Under the pieces are notes generated by a model. That model saw nothing but the letters and a program-made list of their open reading frames with translations. It was not told where the DNA came from and searched no databases. Position numbers and translations under genes: made by a program. Shown in pieces: positions 57,199-64,000 of a DNA stretch of 64,000 nucleotides (the stretch's first letter is position 1; every line of letters starts with the position of its first letter). This DNA is from Phyllobacterium sp. 628 (lineage in GTDB: Bacteria > Pseudomonadota > Alphaproteobacteria > Rhizobiales > Rhizobiaceae), in the NCBI RefSeq assembly GCF_014189505.1, contig NZ_CP050301.1, positions 3,169,501 through 3,233,500 on the forward strand, given 5' to 3'.

Positions 57199-57828
57199 TC
57201 AATCGAGAATGGAACCGCACCAGCCCGGCAGATAGCTGGCATCATCACCTTTTGCTTCTTTAAGTGCCCGAACAAGGGCTGCTTCAAAATCGGCTTCGAC
57301 CGTCTTGCGGTTCATTCTCCGCCGCAGAAAATCAGCCCAGAGGAATTCGCTGAAAGGTGTCGTGTCCTTGGCAAACCCGCCCGCACGCCGCAATCCCCCC
57401 GCAAGGCTGCGGAATGGGTCATCAGCAAGATCCTTGATGCCTTTGGGAATAGCAGCGTAGTCCTGACGCTTGCCCTGATCGTCGAAAGGATGCATCCAGC
57501 CGCGATTGTCGAGCACGACCATGAATGCCTCTTTATCGAGCGCTGACAGATCGCTGACGACAGTCACAAGGATATCCTTGACGCCTTCCTCATAAAGCGC
57601 CCGCGCAAGATGATGATGATCAATCACGTAGTTGCGCCTGTTCGGCCCCAGCACAACCGGGATCATATGACGCCCCAAAAACTCGCCACCCTTCTTGCCC
57701 TTCTCACCGCGCCATTGCTTGCGTTTTTCCGCTACTTCCCGCAGGCCAACGGTAATTTGCGTCGGTCGCAGATCCTTGATCGCAACGGGTGTTACAATGG
57801 GCTCGCGTGTTCCGGACATGCGCGTCAC
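57199..57828 (-). CDS. ParB-like nuclease-domain protein
   Basis: 209 residues. IKDLRPTQITVGLREVAEKRKQW...FLGRHMIPVVLGPNRRNYVIDHHHLARALYEEGV is the ParB-like fold of the ParBc_2 type; the C-terminal part is helical. The family is chromosomal, not tied to partitioning, and its role is not known. It overlaps the SulP stop by 4 bases, so the two are co-translated. Confidence 0.8.
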   Translation of the reverse strand: MTRMSGTREPIVTPVAIKDLRPTQITVGLREVAEKRKQWRGEKGKKGGEFLGRHMIPVVLGPNRRNYVIDHHHLARALYEEGVKDILVTVVSDLSALDKEAFMVVLDNRGWMHPFDDQGKRQDYAAIPKGIKDLADDPFRSLAGGLRRAGGFAKDTTPFSEFLWADFLRRRMNRKTVEADFEAALVRALKEAKGDDASYLPGWCGSILD

Positions 57829-59537
57829 TCCTGCTTCGCGTTGGGTGCCAGTTTCCTAATGGCGCCATCGACACTGTGAAAGATGTTCTCCGATCCGAGC
57901 AAAGCGTTAAGCCCAAATCGTGACAAGGCATTTTGCGCCCTGACGGACTCTAACCGCGCTATGGCAAACTTCACACCTGCCGTCTGGCAGTGGGTGATAA
58001 CATCGGCCAGCGCTTGCGATGCAGTAAAATCGATCTCGATAATGCTGCTGGCTTCCAGAACAACGAGGTTAAGTGATGAACCACTGGCATCAATCGCGCC
58101 ACACAGACCGCGCTTAAAATCATCCGCATTCACAAATGACAGGGGTGCCTGAAACGCAACAACGAGCACGCCCGGCACCTTTTCGCCTTCCGCAGTCGCG
58201 CTTGGCGGCCACCACACAGAGCTGCCCGGCACTTTTTCAAACTCAATTGGATGGGCACGCATAACCGCCCATAAACCATGCAGGAGGGAAAGCCCGATAC
58301 CAATCGTAACACCCGCTTCAATGGGCAAAGCTACAATCGCCGCCATTGTGATCAGGATCAATGCAAACTCGCCGCGTGCTTCCCGAAAGACGCTTCCTAT
58401 GGTCTGCCAGCGGATAATCCGCTGTGCCACAAACAGAAGAATGCCAGCCAAAGCCGCATGCGGCACATCAGACAGCAATTGGCCACCAAACATCACCAGC
58501 AACAACACAATAGCCGCTGCAATCAAGCCACTGACTTGCGAGCGACCGCCAGTCTCGGCGACGATAGCGGTGCGCGGCGGACTGGCATTGACTGGAAAGG
58601 CACCGAATAGACCCGAAAGAATGCTTCCCGCGCCAACCCCGATAAAATCATGATTGACGTCAGGGCCTTCACCATCCTTGGAGACAAAGGATCGCGTTGT
58701 GGCGGCCGTTTGCACCATGACGACGACAGCAACAAGCAATGCCAGAGGCAACAGACTGCGCAATTCTTCGAACCCAATTTTTGGCAATGACACATGCGGC
58801 AGGCTGTTGGGAAGCGCACCAAGAACGCTGACGCCCCGGCTTTCAAGATTGAACGAGATAACGGCCAGCGTTGCAGCGATGAGCCCGATCAACGCGCCAG
58901 GTATGCGGGCATTGATCCGCTCGCACACAAACACAGCAAGAAAGACGCCAACACCAAGCGCCACGCTGTAGAGATTGATTTGCGAAGCACTCGCGATTGT
59001 GGCCGACACGCGTTGAAAGACATCGCCCGATTGCGCGGCAATCCCCAGAAGACCCGGCAATTGCGAGATGATGATATGGATCGAAATCCCGGCAAGAAAA
59101 CCTGTCGTCACCGGAACCGACAAGAGATCAGCGATCCAGCCAAGCCGAAAAATACCGCTCGCTACCACGAGAAGTCCGACAATAAGCCCGAGAGCCGCAG
59201 CGAGCAGACCAAACTCCGGCGATCCACTTGTTGCCAGCAGTGCCAGACTGCCGGCAAAAATCGGAGTGATGGTTGAATCTGCGCCTGCAGAAAGATGACG
59301 ACTGGTGCCGAAGATCGCAAAGGCCAGAGAACCGGCAATGAATGCGAAAAACCCAATTTCCGGGGCAAAGCCGCCGAGCCGAGCCGTTGCCATCTGTTCA
59401 GGTATCGCAATGGCCGCCAGCGTCAGACCTGCTATGGCATCGCCGTTGAGATCGGAGAATTTCCAGCCGACGAGAGAACGAAATGGCAGCCAATCCTTAC
59501 CTTTGGCAACCGTTAAGGAAGCACTCAGCTGTTTCAT
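57825..59537 (-). CDS. SulP-family anion transporter with STAS domain
   Basis: 570 residues from the ATG at 59537 (GGAGG 6 bases upstream). About 11-12 TM segments; GDAIAGLTLAAIAIPEQMATARLGG is the SulP signature start and FGAFPVNASPPRTAIVAETGGRSQVSG is its conserved loop. A cytoplasmic STAS domain fills roughly residues 455-560 (PLSFVNADDFKRGLCGAIDASGSSLNLVVLEASSIIEIDFTASQALADVI). Sulfate, bicarbonate or another anion may be the cargo. Confidence 0.88.
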   Translation of the reverse strand: MKQLSASLTVAKGKDWLPFRSLVGWKFSDLNGDAIAGLTLAAIAIPEQMATARLGGFAPEIGFFAFIAGSLAFAIFGTSRHLSAGADSTITPIFAGSLALLATSGSPEFGLLAAALGLIVGLLVVASGIFRLGWIADLLSVPVTTGFLAGISIHIIISQLPGLLGIAAQSGDVFQRVSATIASASQINLYSVALGVGVFLAVFVCERINARIPGALIGLIAATLAVISFNLESRGVSVLGALPNSLPHVSLPKIGFEELRSLLPLALLVAVVVMVQTAATTRSFVSKDGEGPDVNHDFIGVGAGSILSGLFGAFPVNASPPRTAIVAETGGRSQVSGLIAAAIVLLLVMFGGQLLSDVPHAALAGILLFVAQRIIRWQTIGSVFREARGEFALILITMAAIVALPIEAGVTIGIGLSLLHGLWAVMRAHPIEFEKVPGSSVWWPPSATAEGEKVPGVLVVAFQAPLSFVNADDFKRGLCGAIDASGSSLNLVVLEASSIIEIDFTASQALADVITHCQTAGVKFAIARLESVRAQNALSRFGLNALLGSENIFHSVDGAIRKLAPNAKQE

Positions 59538-59563
59538 TGAACGCCTCCACGACCTAGCCCGAC

Positions 59564-60181
59564 CTACCACATTGTCTTGGCGGCACGCGCTGCCCATTCG
59601 CTATCATAAGTCTCGCCACCGACACGGTTTTCACTCAGCGCTGCCAGCATCTGTCCTGGCGTCGGGAACTCCTTGGGCGAACGATGATTTGCGGGATTCC
59701 ACAATTCAGAGCGGATAAGCGCCCGCGCGCACTGAAAATAGGCTTCTTCGACTTCCATTGTGATGACCGAGCGCGGCGCTTTGCCATCCATGATGAAACT
59801 GTCGAGCAATGCCTGATCAGTATCGATAAACGCTCTGCCGTTGACGCGAAACGTTGTATTGAGGCCGGGTATCAGGAAAAGCAGTGCAACACGTGGATCG
59901 CGCACAATATTGCGCAAGGAGTCGACGCGGTTGTTGCCGCGCCGGTCGGGCATCATCAATGTGCGTTCATCATGAATACGGATAAAACCGGCCAGATCGC
60001 CGCGCGGTGAACAATCCAGCCCCTCAGGTCCACTGGTAGCCAGTGCCACAAAGGGCGAACCTTCAATCAGTTTGCGGTACTCAGGAATAATGCGGTCAGT
60101 CACTTTGGCTGTTGATGCTTCTGCGACTGCACCGTTGCCGTATATGGCTTCCAACTCTTCGATTGTCGTAACGCGAGACAC
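59564..60181 (-). CDS. PPOX-class FMN flavoprotein
   Basis: 205 residues from a GTG at 60181 (GGGAG 6 bases upstream; a TTG at 60205 is the longer choice). SPFVALATSGPEGLDCSPRGDLAGFIRIHDERTLMMPDRRGNNRVDSLRNIVRDPRVALLFLIPG is the split-barrel FMN-binding core of the pyridoxamine-phosphate-oxidase-like superfamily. The substrate is unknown. 26 bases upstream of the SulP start, same direction. Confidence 0.82.
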   Translation of the reverse strand: MSRVTTIEELEAIYGNGAVAEASTAKVTDRIIPEYRKLIEGSPFVALATSGPEGLDCSPRGDLAGFIRIHDERTLMMPDRRGNNRVDSLRNIVRDPRVALLFLIPGLNTTFRVNGRAFIDTDQALLDSFIMDGKAPRSVITMEVEEAYFQCARALIRSELWNPANHRSPKEFPTPGQMLAALSENRVGGETYDSEWAARAAKTMW

Positions 60182-60323
60182 CGAAATCTCCCTTTGGTCG
60201 TTCAAATGCGTTTGCCGTCTAACATCGCACGATTAATCTCTTATGACAGCCCATATTTTTAGCAAATGACAGCGGCATCCCACTCGTATATCAGTCGCTC
60301 CGAACACTGTTGTGGAGGATTTC

Positions 60324-61241
60324 ATGGGCGGTTTTGCAGCCATCGGCGAGTGTATGATTGAATTGTCCGGTGCCAATGGCGATCAATGGCGGATGGGCTT
60401 TGCTGGCGATACGCTCAACACGAGCTGGTATGTGCGCGCACTCACCGATGCGGATTTCGCCGTCGATTATGTCACCGCCTTTGGGGATGATCCTTTCTCG
60501 GTCAAACAGCGGGCTTTCCTGAAGGAAAACGGTATTAATACCGCCCACAGCCCGATTGTTGTCGGTGCACGGCCGGGCCTTTACGCGATTACCCTGACAG
60601 GGGTTGAGCGCTCTTTCACCTATTGGCGCAATGATTCCGCCGCCCGTCATCTGGCTGATGATCCCGATGCTCTCGCCCACAGTCTGGACGGGCGCAAGAT
60701 CATCTATTTCTCAGGTATCACCATGGGCATCCTCAGCCCCAAAAGCCGCCAGAACGTTTTGAATGCCGTCAGCAATGCCCGCAGGCAGGGCACATTGGTC
60801 GCGTTCGACGCGAACTACCGGCCCCGTCTTTGGGAAAATGCTGAAACGGCAAGGCAGGCTCTTATCGACGCCTATCATGTGGCTGATATTGCTCTGCCCA
60901 CTTTCCCGGACGAGAACGCGCTTTTCGGCGATGTGTCGCCTGAAGATACAACGGCCCGTATTGCAAGCTACGGCGTCCGCGAAATTGTTGTGAAAGATGG
61001 CACTGAACCTGCCTTGGTCGTTACGGCAGGCAAACACGAACAGGTTCCCGCTATCCGCGCCAATGCGGTTGATACAACGGGCGCTGGCGACAGTTTCAAT
61101 GGCGGCTATATTGCCTCCCGCCTTGCCGGTCTTGAACCAGTTGCAGCCGCCGCACGCGCGCATAAAGTGGCAGCGCGCGTGGTCGAGTTTCATGGCGCGC
61201 TTGCCCCGATGGATGAAGCTCGGAAAGCTTTCAACACCTAG
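60324..61241 (+). CDS. kdgK: PfkB-family sugar kinase, probably 2-keto-3-deoxygluconate kinase
   Basis: 305 residues from the ATG at 60324 (GGAGG 5 bases upstream). GECMIELSG and FAGDTLNTSWYVRAL start the ribokinase fold; YWRNDSAAR is typical of KDG kinases; DTTGAGDSFNGGY near the C-terminus holds the catalytic Asp and anion hole. It would phosphorylate KDG for the Entner-Doudoroff route. Convergent with the epimerase gene, with a palindromic repeat between. Confidence 0.8.
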   Translation: MGGFAAIGECMIELSGANGDQWRMGFAGDTLNTSWYVRALTDADFAVDYVTAFGDDPFSVKQRAFLKENGINTAHSPIVVGARPGLYAITLTGVERSFTYWRNDSAARHLADDPDALAHSLDGRKIIYFSGITMGILSPKSRQNVLNAVSNARRQGTLVAFDANYRPRLWENAETARQALIDAYHVADIALPTFPDENALFGDVSPEDTTARIASYGVREIVVKDGTEPALVVTAGKHEQVPAIRANAVDTTGAGDSFNGGYIASRLAGLEPVAAAARAHKVAARVVEFHGALAPMDEARKAFNT

Positions 61242-61272
61242 GCCCCTCATTATCTGCCCGTGGCATTATCGA

Positions 61273-61398
61273 GGTGCGTGGTTCGACAAGCTCACCATGA
61301 GGGAGAGGAGGATTGCAGGGAGCCATATTCTGCAACGGTTCCGGTTAACTTTGCAGGCAACCCCTCTCCCTCATGGTGAGCTTGTCGAACCACGCACC
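61273..61398. repeat. palindromic intergenic repeat, copy 2
   Basis: 126 bp with 36-bp perfect inverted ends (starts GGTGCGTGGTTCGACAAGCT, ends with its complement). It shares nearly all of its sequence with copy 1 and again lies between convergent genes. Confidence 0.9.
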
Positions 61399-61413
61399 AC
61401 AGGACTTGCGACC

Positions 61414-62439
61414 TTAAACTTCGTGCTTCTTGAAGCTGTAATGCGTCATCTGACTATACACATCGCCCGGCCGCAGGATGGCCTGAGGGAAATATGGAAA
61501 GTGCGTTGAATCGGGCCAGTTCTGTGTTTCAAAACAGAAACCGGCAAAATTCTCGTATGTTTGTCCGGTGAGTCCAATGGCTGGGCGGCCACCCAGCGTA
61601 TTGGCAGCGTAAAGCTGCACACCGGGTTCTGTTGTCAGGACATTCAATTCGATACCGCTTCGTGCGCCTTTGGCTGATGCCACCCATTGCAATGGCTGAC
61701 GGTGGCTGGAAACACAGAAGTTATTATCATAAATGACCTGCTTGCCATTCTCTTCGCGCTGAATTGTCCGGAATTCGCGAAAATCATGCGTCGTGCCAGC
61801 AACCGGCAAAACCCGGCCGTCAGGCAGCAAATCGCTGTTTACGGAGAGATAGGCGTCCGCACCGATCCTCACCTGATGATCCAGTGCATCTGTCTTGCCG
61901 CCGTCATCGAGATTGAAATAGCTGTGATGCGCCAGATTGCACATGGTTGGCTTATCGGTCACGGCGTCCAGACGGATCGCCAGTGTGCCCTTTGACTCCA
62001 GCATATAGGTGCAGGTGATCGTCAAATTGCCGGGAAAGCCGCTTTCACCATCAGCGAGCAGAATATTCAACGTGACATAGTCCGGGCCGATAGCGACGAC
62101 ATTCCAGTTGCGTTTGCCCGCGCCTTTGCTGCCGCCATGAATATTGTGGCGGTCATGGAAATTGCGCTCAAGCCCGAAGGTCTTGCCGTCAATTACCAAC
62201 TCGCCATCACGGATACGATTGATCGAGCGGCCCACGGTCGCGCCCAGATAGGGCGAGTACGCGGGATAATCGGCAAAATCCTGATAGCCGAGAACCAGAG
62301 GCGCTTCGTGTCCCCTAAGACGCAAATCCTGAATAACTGCACCCCAGGTGAGCACTTTGGCGGTCAATCCGCCGCCCGAAATGGTAATACGGTGAACTGC
62401 CTCGCCATCGGCCGTATGGCCAAAAATTTCAGTGTTCAT
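61414..62439 (-). CDS. galM: aldose 1-epimerase
   Basis: 341 residues. YSPYLGATVGRSINRIRDGE, HGGSKGAGKRNW, NLAHHSYFNLDDGG (catalytic His) and FCFETQNWPDSTH (catalytic Glu) are the mutarotase signatures. It interconverts alpha and beta aldoses. Six bases after the gabD stop, so the two are in one operon. Confidence 0.9.
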   Translation of the reverse strand: MNTEIFGHTADGEAVHRITISGGGLTAKVLTWGAVIQDLRLRGHEAPLVLGYQDFADYPAYSPYLGATVGRSINRIRDGELVIDGKTFGLERNFHDRHNIHGGSKGAGKRNWNVVAIGPDYVTLNILLADGESGFPGNLTITCTYMLESKGTLAIRLDAVTDKPTMCNLAHHSYFNLDDGGKTDALDHQVRIGADAYLSVNSDLLPDGRVLPVAGTTHDFREFRTIQREENGKQVIYDNNFCVSSHRQPLQWVASAKGARSGIELNVLTTEPGVQLYAANTLGGRPAIGLTGQTYENFAGFCFETQNWPDSTHFPYFPQAILRPGDVYSQMTHYSFKKHEV

Positions 62440-62444
62440 AAAAT

Positions 62445-63905
62445 TTAAAGCCCCAAGCCGCCAATGCAGACATATTTGGTGTCGAGATAATCTTCGATCC
62501 CCTGATGGCCGCCTTCCTTGCCAAGACCGGATTCTTTCAAGCCGCCAAAAGGCGCTTCAACGGTGGTGATCATGCCCTCATTGACGCCGACCATGCCGTA
62601 CTTCAGCCCTTCCGAGACCCGGAAAACCCGTCCGAGATCCTGCGTGTAGAAGTAAGAGGCAAGACCGAACTGCGTATTGTTGGCCAGATCAATTGCTTCC
62701 TGCTCGGTTTCGAACTTGTAGATCGGCGCGACCGGTCCAAAAATCTCTTCCGTGGTGAACAGCATATCGGGTTTTGCATCACTAATGACAGTCGGTTCGA
62801 AGAAGCTGCCGCCCAGCGCATGACGCTTACCGCCAGTGACGATCCTGCCGCCCTTCTGCTTGGCGTCGGCAATGAATTCCTCGACCTTCGCGACGGCCTT
62901 TTCGTCAATCAGCGGGCCCTGCTGCGTCCCGGCCTCCAGGCCGTTGCCAACTTTCAATTTGTCAGTCGCTGCGGCAAACTTTTCAACGAAAGCATCGTAA
63001 ATGCCGGACTGAACCAGAAAACGATTGGTACAAACGCATGTCTGACCGGAATTGCGGAACTTTGCTGCAATCGCGCCATCGACAGCCCGGTCAAGGTCAG
63101 CGTCATCGAAGACGATGAACGGCGCGTTACCGCCCAGTTCCATCGATACTTTCTTCACCGTATCAGCGGCCTGCTTGATCAGGATTTTGCCTATTTCAGT
63201 TGAACCGGTGAAGGTAATCTTGCGGACCAGCGGATTGCTGGTGATCTCGCCACCAATTTCAGAAGCAGAACCGGTTAGAATGTTCACAACGCCCTTCGGA
63301 ATGCCAACCTCTTCACACAGCGCGCCCCAGACAAGACCGGAGTAAGGTGTCTGCGTTGCTGGCTTGACCACTGCTGTGCAGCCGGACGCCAGCGCCGGGC
63401 CGATCTTGCGGGCAAGCATGGAGGACGGGAAGTTCCATGGGGTGATCGCGCCGATAACACCCAGCGGCTCTTTCGTCACAAGAATGCGACGGTCTGCCCA
63501 TGGGGACGGTACAACGTCGCCATAGGTGCGGCGCGCTTCTTCCGCATACCAAAGGATATAGGCGGCAGACATACCGACTTCACCCTTGGCTTCCGCCAGG
63601 GACTTGCCCTGCTCCAGCGTCAGAAGTTCAGCCAGCGCATCCTGATTGTCGAGAATGGCGTCGTGCAGTTTGCGCATCAGCTTCGAACGCTCGAGCACAG
63701 ACGTCTTCCGCCATGTCTTGAAAGCTTCTGCAGCGGCGTTAATCGCACGCTCTGTCTCAGCTTTGCCCGAATTGGGTACGGTGCCAATTTTCAGGCCGGT
63801 CGCAGGGTTGATGACATCAATCGTCTTGCCGGAATCTGCGGCAACCCATTCGCCATTGATGAGATTAGCCTGTTTCATGAACTGGCTGGATTTCTGCAAC
63901 ATCAT
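62445..63905 (-). CDS. gabD: succinate-semialdehyde dehydrogenase (NADP+)
   Basis: 486 residues. ITPWNFPSSMLARKIGPALASGCTAVVKPA (NAD(P) site), FTGSTEIGK, MELGGNAPFIVFDDADLD (general-base Glu) and FRNSGQTCVCTNR (catalytic Cys) define an aldehyde dehydrogenase, with GLEAGTQQGPLI and KYGMVGVNEG of the GabD type. GGGAG lies before the first ATG. A related aldehyde could be the true substrate. Confidence 0.85.
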   Translation of the reverse strand: MMLQKSSQFMKQANLINGEWVAADSGKTIDVINPATGLKIGTVPNSGKAETERAINAAAEAFKTWRKTSVLERSKLMRKLHDAILDNQDALAELLTLEQGKSLAEAKGEVGMSAAYILWYAEEARRTYGDVVPSPWADRRILVTKEPLGVIGAITPWNFPSSMLARKIGPALASGCTAVVKPATQTPYSGLVWGALCEEVGIPKGVVNILTGSASEIGGEITSNPLVRKITFTGSTEIGKILIKQAADTVKKVSMELGGNAPFIVFDDADLDRAVDGAIAAKFRNSGQTCVCTNRFLVQSGIYDAFVEKFAAATDKLKVGNGLEAGTQQGPLIDEKAVAKVEEFIADAKQKGGRIVTGGKRHALGGSFFEPTVISDAKPDMLFTTEEIFGPVAPIYKFETEQEAIDLANNTQFGLASYFYTQDLGRVFRVSEGLKYGMVGVNEGMITTVEAPFGGLKESGLGKEGGHQGIEDYLDTKYVCIGGLGL

Positions 63906-64000
63906 AATTCTCCCTGAAATGTAAGGCGGAGCATTTGGTCCACGAATTTTGTGAGTTTTGCGGGAAGACTGCCAACGATTGGCGTCCTAGTTGGCGCTAC

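Noticed and set aside
1..64000. CRISPR arrays, rRNA, tRNA or insertion sequences
   Set aside because: No spaced direct-repeat array, RNA gene or transposase was seen anywhere.

Overview
The window is a piece of an alphaproteobacterial (Hyphomicrobiales) chromosome, most likely Brucellaceae (Ochrobactrum/Brucella-like) or a close relative. The host evidence is an Omp2-type porin and a complete rhizobial-style carbon-phosphorus (C-P) lyase cluster. About two thirds of the window, from position 1 to roughly 42.3 kb, is a prophage that continues beyond the left edge. The rest is host DNA.

Prophage early region (1-9.6 kb): a leftward replication block (DEAH helicase, SSB, VRR-NUC nuclease, CHC2/TOPRIM primase, two small CPCC-winged-helix proteins) diverges from a rightward repressor gene. 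A rightward RecE-like exonuclease / RecT recombination block follows. Late region (9.6-35.1 kb, all leftward): terminase small and large subunits, portal, Bbp19-like protein, scaffold, capsid, Bbp16-like cement protein, tail tube and tail proteins, T7-type internal virion proteins (including an ejection protein with a lysozyme domain and a 2198-residue giant), a T7-type fibre adaptor, a tailspike with an Mtd-like N-terminus, a methyltransferase, and a holin-like/spanin lysis set. The architecture is that of a short-tailed BPP-1-like temperate phage, but no reverse transcriptase or diversity-generating element is visible. Accessory region (35.5-42.2 kb, almost all rightward): tightly overlapping small genes, including a C5-methyltransferase-like protein, a DnaQ-like exonuclease, a free-standing TopoVI-A/Spo11-like protein (Topo mini-A type), a frameshifted zinc protein just before it, and a PrtN-like activator. 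No integrase or att site could be identified inside the window.

A 17-bp inverted repeat, roughly GTTGYGA-N3-TCRCAAC, recurs at nine intergenic places in the prophage. At six of them it directly abuts, or nearly abuts, a -10-like hexamer, and at a seventh it lies between the -35 and -10. This suggests one repressor silences the early and accessory operons through dispersed operators. The late operon carries several intercistronic hairpins, including one that hides the Shine-Dalgarno of the fibre-adaptor gene. A 47-codon membrane-protein gene on the opposite strand fills a gap in that operon.

Host region (42.7-64 kb): porin; then a leftward phn cluster phnG-H-I-J-K-L-(hexapeptide transferase)-C-D-E1-E2-DUF1045-M-N for uptake of phosphonates and cleavage of their C-P bond; and the divergent regulator phnF, with a good candidate operator over the phnG promoter. 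After that come a ParB-like protein, a SulP transporter, a PPOX flavoprotein, a KDG-kinase-like sugar kinase, an aldose 1-epimerase and a succinate-semialdehyde dehydrogenase. Two ~125-bp palindromic repeats sit exactly between convergent gene pairs in this part and probably act as bidirectional terminators.
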